This document shows positions 6,707 through 11,493 of a stretch of DNA of 11,493 nt, piece after piece. The notes below the pieces were generated by a model, which searched no databases, had not been told where the DNA came from, and saw only the letters and a program-made list of their open reading frames with translations. Position 1 is the first letter of the stretch, and the number at the start of each line of letters is the position of its first letter. A program made the position numbers and the translations under genes. This DNA is from Chryseobacterium sp. (lineage in GTDB: Bacteria; Bacteroidota; Bacteroidia; Flavobacteriales; Weeksellaceae): contig JASLCD010000067.1 of assembly GCA_030146295.1 (NCBI GenBank), positions 1-11,493 of the forward strand, in the 5' to 3' direction.

Positions 6707-7099
6707 ATGAAAACAAAAACAACAAAAATCATCTATTGGGCGGGAGCTATTTTTATGTCTTTATGGTTTGGAGCCAGTGGTTTCTTTGAACTCACAAAAA
6801 ATCCTGTCGTATGGGACATCACACAGCAACTTGGCTATCCATCTCATTTTATTTATATACTGGGTGTTTTTAAGATTTCGGGAGTTCTTGTTCTTCTTCT
6901 TCCCAACAGATTGCTGAGATTAAAAGAATGGGTATTTGCAGGAATGTTTTTTGATATCCTTTTTGCTTTCTTCTCAAAAATCGCGGTACTTGGTTTTCCA
7001 GCGACAATAGATGCAATAATTGCTTTCTCTGTACTTACGATAACTTATCTGATGTTTAGAAAGCTATATTCTCCCGAGCTGGTATTTGGAGAGGCTTGA
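6707..7099 (+). CDS. DoxX-like four-helix membrane protein
   Basis: A 130-residue inner-membrane protein of the DoxX_2 type. Four hydrophobic segments lie at about 8-28, 48-65, 74-92 and 97-117. The GASGFFELTKNP and LGYPSHFIYILGVFKISGVLVLL regions are typical, as is the LKEWVFAGMFFDILFAFFS segment. DoxX relatives often work with periplasmic or membrane thiol and quinone redox partners, but the function of this subgroup is not established. It follows the DUF1223 gene by 42 bp with no terminator or promoter between, so the two are probably co-transcribed and may form one redox module. Confidence 0.85.
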   Translation: MKTKTTKIIYWAGAIFMSLWFGASGFFELTKNPVVWDITQQLGYPSHFIYILGVFKISGVLVLLLPNRLLRLKEWVFAGMFFDILFAFFSKIAVLGFPATIDAIIAFSVLTITYLMFRKLYSPELVFGEA

Positions 7100-7136
7100 T
7101 GATCATAAAACTCTAATTTTTTCTTATGTATAAAAA

Positions 7137-7173
7137 ACAGATCCTCTCGTTGCCCGGGAGGATTTGTTTTTTT
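7137..7173 (+). terminator. Rho-independent terminator after the DoxX-like gene
   Basis: A 9-bp stem (CAGATCCTC 7138-7146 with GAGGATTTG 7158-7166, one G-T pair) is followed by seven T residues. Confidence 0.85.
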
Positions 7174-7188
7174 ATCCAGATCATAAAT

Positions 7189-7254
7189 ATGTTTTGGCTA
7201 AAGCCGGGTGAGTGGGGTTGTTTATGAAAGCGGACTAAAGTCCGTTGCTATTGA
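7189..7254. repeat. Dispersed double-hairpin repeat (CTAAAG family), copy 1
   Basis: Two short palindromes with a common CTAAAG core, GGCTAAAGCC (7196-7205) and CGGACTAAAGTCCG (7231-7244), are followed by CTATTGA (7248-7254). The element aligns without gaps to 11347-11412: both palindromes and the tail keep identical spacing (39 and 56 bases from the first TTTTGG). The intervening 24 bases are not conserved. Each palindrome could fold with a TAAA tetraloop. Confidence 0.75.
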
Positions 7255-7272
7255 TTGTATTACCTGTTATAA

Positions 7273-7400
7273 ACCACCCCGTCAAAAATTCTTTGAATTT
7301 TTGCCACCCCTCCGGAGGAGGGGAATGCCAAGCACTTTATTACTATTGATTAAGATTATTTCTATTTATCTTCCCTAATCCCTGCAACCTTTTATCCGCT
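7273..7400. repeat. Dispersed intergenic repeat (CACCCCGT family), well-preserved copy
   Basis: This copy starts with ACCACCCCGT and holds two perfect adjacent hairpins. One has 9-bp arms, CAAAAATTC and GAATTTTTG, around TTT (7283-7303). The other is CCCCTCCGGAGGAGGGG (7307-7323). An AT-rich tail follows with CCCTAAT and CTGCAAC. It aligns with the degraded copy at 811-927, and both lie directly beyond the 3' end of a minus-strand gene. It could serve as a bidirectional transcript end, since no other terminator follows the hydrolase gene at 7410. Confidence 0.7.
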
Positions 7401-7409
7401 ACCTATGAC

Positions 7410-8402
7410 CTAATTCATAAAACTTTCCGGGAACCATTCAAATGCTCCGGATTTTGTTTTTGTAAATCCAAGTCCTGGCCATGGCAGATGGTAAGCAAAT
7501 GCTCTGGTTTTAGTCTCTGCCAATTGGTTCAGCAGCTTTTTTCTTGAAGCGGTTGCAATATCCAGATCGGTGTCTCCGAAATACCCCCAATCGGGATGTG
7601 GGAAAAGGACAACATCGGAATGAATGAGATCTGCGATATAGATCAGCTTTTCATTTCCGGAAGATAGGGTCATCACTATTAAACCTGGTGTATGACCGGG
7701 CACAAGCTGAAAACTAAAACAGTCATAGAACGGATTATTAAGGTCATAAAACTTAAGTTTAGGCTGAATTGTTTTCAGAATATTCTGAATGGCAGGGATA
7801 ACCTGATTAAGAAATTCAGGCTGCTTTTTTAAAGCACTGTTATTAAAATCTTGAATGGTGGCTTTCATCCAAAAGTCATGCTCAGTTTTTGAAATGAATA
7901 TATTGGCGTTCGGAAAAACAAAATTCTGTTTTTTATCAACAACACCGCCAATATGATCAGGATGGGCATGGGAGATAAAAACATCAGTGATATCTTTTGG
8001 TGAAAAACCTGCTTTCTGGAGGCTTTTTAATAAAAATCCGGTTCTTTCATCAGCAAAAATACCCATTCCTGTATCCAGCAGGATGAGTTTATTCTTTGTT
8101 TTCACCAATAGAATATTCATCGCCATATCAATATAATTCTCCGGCCTGAAATTATTTTTAAGAATTGATTTCAACTCAGAAACAGTTCCTCTGGGAGCAA
8201 ATGTATTGAGATTTTCTTCATGAATATATCCGTCTGTAAGTACAAACAGTTCCAGATCTCCAAGCTTCAGTTTTTTAAAGCCGGAAAGATCATCATCTGT
8301 ATGTTCAGTGGCTTTTGGAGCTTCTGCCAGTACGCTGGTAAAAGGAATCATGCTTAATGTTCCTGCCAATAAACCATTCTTTAATAGTTCTCTTCTGTTC
8401 AT
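7410..8402 (-). CDS. Tat-type exported metallo-beta-lactamase-fold hydrolase
   Basis: A 330-residue MBL-fold enzyme. The N-terminus carries a twin-arginine motif (MNRRELLK) and a hydrophobic stretch ending in VLAEA, suggesting Tat export with cleavage near residue 26; Tat export fits a metalloenzyme folded before transport. Metal ligands are visible: His145, His147, Asp149 and His150 (SHAHPDHIGG), His237 (PGHTPG), Asp258 (IADLIH) and His305 (AYHLPWPGLG). The spacing and the HPDWGYFGDTD region resemble the methyl parathion hydrolase / lactonase-like branch as I recall it. The actual substrate cannot be read. It follows the aldo/keto reductase gene on the same strand but is separated by a hairpin terminator, so it is probably transcribed alone. 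Confidence 0.88.
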   Translation of the reverse strand: MNRRELLKNGLLAGTLSMIPFTSVLAEAPKATEHTDDDLSGFKKLKLGDLELFVLTDGYIHEENLNTFAPRGTVSELKSILKNNFRPENYIDMAMNILLVKTKNKLILLDTGMGIFADERTGFLLKSLQKAGFSPKDITDVFISHAHPDHIGGVVDKKQNFVFPNANIFISKTEHDFWMKATIQDFNNSALKKQPEFLNQVIPAIQNILKTIQPKLKFYDLNNPFYDCFSFQLVPGHTPGLIVMTLSSGNEKLIYIADLIHSDVVLFPHPDWGYFGDTDLDIATASRKKLLNQLAETKTRAFAYHLPWPGLGFTKTKSGAFEWFPESFMN

Positions 8403-8447
8403 AATTTAGCTTTTTTCATATTATACATTTTCAGTGAGAATAATCAC

Positions 8448-8489
8448 AAAAACTGAGCTCTTACCATAAGCAGGAACTCAGTTTTTTTT
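8448..8489. terminator. Bidirectional terminator between the aldo/keto reductase and hydrolase genes
   Basis: AAAAACTGAG (8448-8457) pairs with CTCAGTTTTT (8477-8486) around a 19-base loop. There are A/T tracts on both sides. In the minus direction it follows the aldo/keto reductase stop codon by about 20 bases. Confidence 0.7.
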
Positions 8490-8506
8490 ATATAATAGTC
8501 TTTAAT

Positions 8507-9508
8507 TTAATTATTGACCAGTTTCATTGAACCTTCCGTATATCTTTCCCCTACATTCGGGTATTTTTTTAGAATGGCATCAATAGTATCCAGATCTGAT
8601 TGGGATAGGTCTATATTGATGGCTGCAATATTTTCTTCCAGATATTTAATTCGTTTGGTACCCGGAATCGGGATAATGTCGTCTCCCTGATTCAACACCC
8701 AGGCCAGGGCAAGCTGAGTTCCTTTTACGCCTTTGGAAGCTGCAAATTCATTAATCTCGTTGGCCAGTTTGGTATTATTTTCAAGGTATTCCTGCTGATA
8801 ACGCGGTAATGATTTTCTGAAATCATCATCACCAAGATTCTGTACATCATAAATATTGGTAAAAAGACCTCTTGCCAGCGGTGAATAAGGGACTAAAGAA
8901 ATTCCAAGCTCTCTGATGGTTGGTAAAATTTCTTTTTCAACATCTTTCGTAAGGATAGAATATTCTGACTGTAAAGCGGCGATTGGGTGAATTTTGTTAG
9001 CTTTTCTAATAGATTCTGCTGAAGCTTCAGATAATCCGATATATTTCACTTTTCCTGCTTTTACCAGCTCTGCCATTGCTCCTACGGTTTCTTCTACGGG
9101 AACATTAGGATCTACTCTGTGGGCGTAATACAAGTCAATAGTATCTATTTTTAATCTTTGAAGGCTTAAGTCTACTGCTTTTCTGATCCATTCCGGAGAA
9201 CCATCAAAGTATGTTCCCGGAGCTCCGCTATGGCTTGCTTTACCATCTTTAAATCTGAATCCGAATTTGGTTGCAATAAAAATCTTATCCCTGTTCGGAA
9301 CCAAAACCTTAGAGATCAGTTTTTCGTTTTCTCCGTTGGCATACATATCTGCAGTATCCCAGAAGTTAACACCCAAATCCAAAGCTCTGTGCAAAGTATT
9401 GATACTTTCCTGTTCATCTGTAGGACCATAAGCAAAGCTCATTCCCATACATCCTAAACCAATTGCTGATAACTGTTCGTCTGTGTTTCCTAATTTTTTA
9501 AATTTCAT
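8507..9508 (-). CDS. Aldo/keto reductase
   Basis: A 333-residue cytosolic NADPH-dependent oxidoreductase with a TIM-barrel fold. The catalytic tetrad is complete: Asp51 and Tyr56 (DTADMYANGE), Lys81 (ATKFGF) and His130 (YYAHRVD). The IGLGCMGMSFAYGP start and the KVKYIGLSEASAE and LVPYSPLARG blocks place it near the YakC/AKR13-like group. The C-terminal IPIPGTKRIKYLEENIAA region is the usual cofactor-binding end. Length is normal. The physiological carbonyl substrate is unknown. An AraC-type regulator gene lies 86 bp upstream on the same strand, and a 12-bp direct repeat between them suggests regulation by it. Confidence 0.93.
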   Translation of the reverse strand: MKFKKLGNTDEQLSAIGLGCMGMSFAYGPTDEQESINTLHRALDLGVNFWDTADMYANGENEKLISKVLVPNRDKIFIATKFGFRFKDGKASHSGAPGTYFDGSPEWIRKAVDLSLQRLKIDTIDLYYAHRVDPNVPVEETVGAMAELVKAGKVKYIGLSEASAESIRKANKIHPIAALQSEYSILTKDVEKEILPTIRELGISLVPYSPLARGLFTNIYDVQNLGDDDFRKSLPRYQQEYLENNTKLANEINEFAASKGVKGTQLALAWVLNQGDDIIPIPGTKRIKYLEENIAAINIDLSQSDLDTIDAILKKYPNVGERYTEGSMKLVNN

Positions 9509-9534
9509 GATAGGTATGATTTAATTTTATAAGA

Positions 9535-9542
9535 CAAAATTA
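9535..9542 (-). promoter_or_regulatory. -7 element of the aldo/keto reductase promoter
   Basis: On the minus strand this reads TAATTTTG, an exact TAnnTTTG match. A transcription start near 9528 would give a leader of about 20 bases. The nearest TTG upstream is only 14 bases away, so the -33 element is poor. Confidence 0.5.
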
Positions 9543-9567
9543 GAACATGAAAAGACCAACTCCGATA

Positions 9568-9600
9568 TAGAATTCAAACTAAGAATTATAAAATTCAAAC
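9568..9600 (-). promoter_or_regulatory. Candidate AraC-regulator binding site (direct repeat) upstream of the aldo/keto reductase
   Basis: TA[G/A]AATTCAAAC occurs at 9568-9579 and again at 9589-9600, exactly 21 bp apart, which is two helical turns. The half-sites would lie at about -40 to -51 and -61 to -72 from the predicted start, a normal activator position for AraC proteins. The distal copy overlaps the stop codon of the AraC gene. A third copy lies at the AraC gene's own promoter (10513-10524). Confidence 0.55.
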
Positions 9601-10500
9601 AATATCCATTCTTAAGGCATTAGGAGTAATTCCGGTTTGTTTTTTAAAGTAATTGGTAAAATATGCGGGTTCTTCAAAGCCCAATCCATAAGCGATTTCA
9701 GCTACATTCCAATCTGTATGCTTCAATAAGGCATTGGCTTCCTGAATAATTCTTCCTGTAATCTGCTGGCTGGTTGTTTTGCCTGTAATCTCTTTTACGG
9801 AACGGTTTAAGGAATTCACATGGATAGAAAGACTCTTTGCATAATCATTGGGTGTTTTTAATTTTAAAAAAGCCTCGGGGCTATCGATCGGAAATTGTCT
9901 TTCCAGAAGTTCCATAAATAAAGAAGCCACTCTTTGCGAAGCATTCTGATAGGGTTCAAAACTTTCTGCCGGCTGCATTCTCATGGTTTCATGAATCATC
10001 AGATGAAGGTAAGCTCTCAGCATATCATATTTGTGAATATAATCCGACTGTATTTCCGTCATCATTTTTGTATAAATCTCAGAAAGTATCTGCTGCTGCT
10101 GATCATCCACAAAGAAAACCGGAGTACCTCCAATCTTGAACAGCGGGGAATCCTGAAGGTTTCCCATACGGCTTCCGTTATGTAAAAACTGATCGGTAAA
10201 CAGGCAAAACCATCCTTTCTGATCTTCATCATCTGCCTCCCAGGAATAAGGGATAATGGGATTCGAAAATAATAATGCAGGCCGGTCCACTTTAATCCAT
10301 TTATCTGCATAATGAAGTTTTCCCTTTCCTATGATCAGTGAAATCTTATAATAATCTCTCCTGCTGTAGGGAGTCAATGGTGAACAGTATTCCCGTGAAA
10401 ATACATTGAAGTGCCCCATTCTGTTGACCCCAATACAATGTGATGCCAGATTGAGAGCATTCCTTTCATAAAAACCTTTGACTGATTCGTGTGATTCCAT
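9595..10500 (-). CDS. AraC-family transcriptional regulator
   Basis: A 301-residue regulator. The N-terminal part (about 25-110) has the beta-rich pattern of a cupin-like AraC ligand domain (RRDYYKISLIIGKGKLHYADKW is split across two strands, then LLFSNPIIPYSWE). The C-terminal AraC DNA-binding domain spans about 205-297 with two helix-turn-helix motifs (about 217-236 and 264-287) and the signature IAYGLGFEEPAYFTNYFKKQTGITPNALR in two adjacent parts. Its stop codon lies 86 bp before the aldo/keto reductase gene on the same strand. The predicted -7 box is so close to the ATG that the mRNA would have almost no leader. A downstream start at Met28 would cut into the domain and seems less likely. 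The ligand is unknown. Confidence 0.92.
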   Translation of the reverse strand: MESHESVKGFYERNALNLASHCIGVNRMGHFNVFSREYCSPLTPYSRRDYYKISLIIGKGKLHYADKWIKVDRPALLFSNPIIPYSWEADDEDQKGWFCLFTDQFLHNGSRMGNLQDSPLFKIGGTPVFFVDDQQQQILSEIYTKMMTEIQSDYIHKYDMLRAYLHLMIHETMRMQPAESFEPYQNASQRVASLFMELLERQFPIDSPEAFLKLKTPNDYAKSLSIHVNSLNRSVKEITGKTTSQQITGRIIQEANALLKHTDWNVAEIAYGLGFEEPAYFTNYFKKQTGITPNALRMDIV

Positions 10501-10504
10501 AGAT

Positions 10505-10526
10505 CAAAATTATAAAATTCAAACAA
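10505..10526 (-). promoter_or_regulatory. AraC gene promoter (-7 box) with adjoining copy of the AraC element
   Basis: The minus strand carries TAATTTTG (10512-10505), a TAnnTTTG match 4 bases before the ATG. It overlaps and abuts a 19-bp sequence (10508-10526) identical to 9584-9602 in front of the aldo/keto reductase gene. A regulator bound here would cover the promoter, suggesting autorepression. Confidence 0.45.
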
Positions 10527-10561
10527 ATTAATTGATAAAAATAATCCTGATTGCAAAAAAT

Positions 10562-10590
10562 CAAATGGCTGACAAAGATGCCAGCCATTT
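10562..10590 (-). terminator. Terminator after the small secreted protein gene
   Basis: AAATGGCTG (10563-10571) and CAGCCATTT (10582-10590) form a perfect 9-bp stem. On the minus strand it is followed by GATTTTTTG, which fits termination of the gene ending at 10618. Confidence 0.7.
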
Positions 10591-10617
10591 AAAAGTGAAT
10601 ATATAGTTGATAATATT

Positions 10618-11082
10618 TTAATCCCAATCATCATCGTGACCATGACCACGGCCATGATGTTTAGATTGTTTTCTATAGTATTTTTCCTGGTTTTTATAAT
10701 ATTTCTCCTGCTGCTTACGGTATTTTTTATAATCATTTTTATTTCTGCCGTACACAATCACAGGGTTTTGACCTCTATAGTATCTCTTTTTAAAGATAAT
10801 ATATTTTTCTCTACCCATGATTCTTTCGAGCTCCGAATACCGGTCGTTTCTCCATCTTCCGGGTTCTACAACATATACTCTATTCCATTTATCATAATCT
10901 TGATATCGGTCATTTAATACATAAATCTGATTTGCCTGTGTTGTAGAAAGCAACAGATCAGCAACAACTCTTTGCCAGTTAATATCCGAGATACTCCTTC
11001 TGTAATCATTATAATAATCGGACTGGGCATAACTCAAACTGAATGTCCCAACCAAAAATGCTGTTAATAGTAACTTTTTCAT
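10618..11082 (-). CDS. Small secreted Tyr/Arg-rich protein with a His/Asp-rich tail, unknown function
   Basis: I do not recognise a named family. The 154-residue product has a Sec signal peptide (MKKLLLTAFLVG..., cleavage likely after SYA at residue 19), so it is exported. Residues 20-105 contain several charged, aromatic-rich helices (DINWQRVVADLL, RWRNDRYSELERIMG). The C-terminus is strongly basic and low-complexity, with a near repeat QEKYYKN/QEKYYRK, then HHGRGHGHDDDWD, which could bind divalent metal. I start it at 11082 because the signal peptide begins there and AGGGGA lies 7 bases upstream, one of the few good Shine-Dalgarno sequences in this window. An in-frame ATG 39 bases upstream would spoil the signal peptide. 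The gene is probably monocistronic. Confidence 0.8.
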   Translation of the reverse strand: MKKLLLTAFLVGTFSLSYAQSDYYNDYRRSISDINWQRVVADLLLSTTQANQIYVLNDRYQDYDKWNRVYVVEPGRWRNDRYSELERIMGREKYIIFKKRYYRGQNPVIVYGRNKNDYKKYRKQQEKYYKNQEKYYRKQSKHHGRGHGHDDDWD

Positions 11083-11346
11083 TTCATTCCCCTTTAAAAT
11101 TAAACATGATGAAATACTCAATTAAAGTGCCAATTCTTACTTACAAATACTAATATTTGTTAAAAAAAATCATAAACCATTGATTATCTTTGAAATATTT
11201 CCTTCATTTTTATGAAATCATTACATGTTAATCATCCCGAAATTATAATCAGAATTCAATTAGTTTTATTATACAGAGATTTTCAATAAGCAAATGGGAA
11301 TGAGTACATTGGAAATGATTTTGAGATTTTAAAGAGTACACATGAT
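11083..11346. other. Intergenic region without a confident gene
   Basis: This AT-rich stretch separates the small secreted protein gene from whatever lies beyond the window. A plus-strand TATCTTTG box (11185-11192) matches TAnnTTTG and has a TTTG at 11156-11159. The only downstream reading frame is 25 codons long (11212-11289), with no Shine-Dalgarno and no recognisable product. No exact TAnnTTTG promoter for the minus-strand gene was found. Confidence 0.5.
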
Positions 11347-11412
11347 AGATTTTGGCTAAAGCCGATGGAGTTTTTTAATTTATTTGGCTGGGCTAAAGCC
11401 CACCCCTATTGA
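11347..11412. repeat. Dispersed double-hairpin repeat (CTAAAG family), copy 2
   Basis: The palindromes GGCTAAAGCC (11354-11363) and TGGGCTAAAGCCCA (11389-11402), and the tail CTATTGA (11406-11412), keep exactly the spacing of the copy at 7189-7254. The second palindrome differs from that copy at two base pairs, and both changes preserve pairing. Confidence 0.75.
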
Positions 11413-11433
11413 ATTTGAATTTTATTAACAACA

Positions 11434-11493
11434 TCTTTTATCTTTTATCTTTTATCTTTTATCTTTTATCTTTTATCTTTTATCTTTTATCTT
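11434..11493. repeat. Tandem heptamer array, unit TCTTTTA, about 8.6 copies, continuing past the window
   Basis: The unit repeats perfectly from 11434 to the last base with no interruption, so the true copy number is unknown. It lies 21 bases after the double-hairpin repeat. Perfect short tandem repeats of this kind change length easily by slippage. Confidence 0.95.

Noticed and set aside
11083..11121. A 13-residue N-terminal extension of the small secreted protein.
   Set aside because: It would precede and disrupt a clear signal peptide, and the Shine-Dalgarno AGGGGA favours 11082.
11117..11133. A sigma-54-like promoter for the small secreted protein: minus strand TTGGCAC, then four bases, then TTGAG.
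   Set aside because: The -24 part is good, but the nearly invariant GC of the -12 element is GA here, and no enhancer-binding regulator or rpoN gene is visible.
11212..11289. A 25-codon peptide gene.
   Set aside because: No Shine-Dalgarno, no membrane or toxin-like pattern, and a length easily reached by chance in AT-rich DNA.
11434..11493. The heptamer array as part of a CRISPR.
   Set aside because: The unit is 7 bp with no spacers and no cas genes are present.

Overview
The window looks like a chromosomal segment of a Flavobacteriia member, most likely Chryseobacterium or a close relative. It is AT-rich, most genes lack a strong Shine-Dalgarno sequence, and many starts are preceded by the Bacteroidota -7 element TAnnTTTG. 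The encoded families and the short palindromic intergenic repeats also fit that group. No phage, transposase, integrase, CRISPR array, tRNA or rRNA was seen. The genus is an inference from memory of protein style, not from a search.

Layout. 1-753 is the 3' part of a monomeric NADP-isocitrate dehydrogenase gene, followed by a terminator and a degenerate dispersed repeat. 928-2111 is a divergent HxlR regulator / short-chain dehydrogenase pair whose two promoters share one small operator-like palindrome. 2282-3705 encodes a dihaem membrane-anchored protein (haem-binding domain plus cytochrome P460-like domain) and a lipoprotein that resembles the P460 domain but has no haem motif. 3852-5610 encodes a LytS-type histidine kinase and a LytTR response regulator with overlapping reading frames. 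5888-7099 encodes a DUF1223 secreted thioredoxin-like protein and a DoxX-like membrane protein. 7190-7400 is intergenic DNA with two repeat families. 7410-10500, all on the minus strand, holds a Tat-type metallo-beta-lactamase-fold hydrolase, an aldo/keto reductase and an AraC-type regulator. 10618-11082 (minus) is a small secreted Tyr/His-rich protein of unknown function. The last 400 bases carry a second copy of one repeat family and a TCTTTTA heptamer array that runs off the window.

How it fits together. The most interesting signal is a 30-bp element found upstream of both operons that flank the kinase/regulator pair. The copies (2182-2211 and 5797-5826) match at 27 of 30 positions. Each consists of two TCCGG-like half-sites 22 bp apart, the geometry expected of LytTR regulators, and each lies exactly 37 bp upstream of a perfect TACTTTTG -7 box. 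I infer that 2282-7099 is one regulatory unit: a membrane kinase and LytTR regulator switching on a periplasmic haem/thiol redox set (dihaem P460 protein, P460-like lipoprotein, CxxC DUF1223 protein, DoxX-like protein). A similar reading can be made for the AraC gene, because a 12-bp element occurs twice, 21 bp apart, upstream of the aldo/keto reductase and once at the AraC gene's own promoter.
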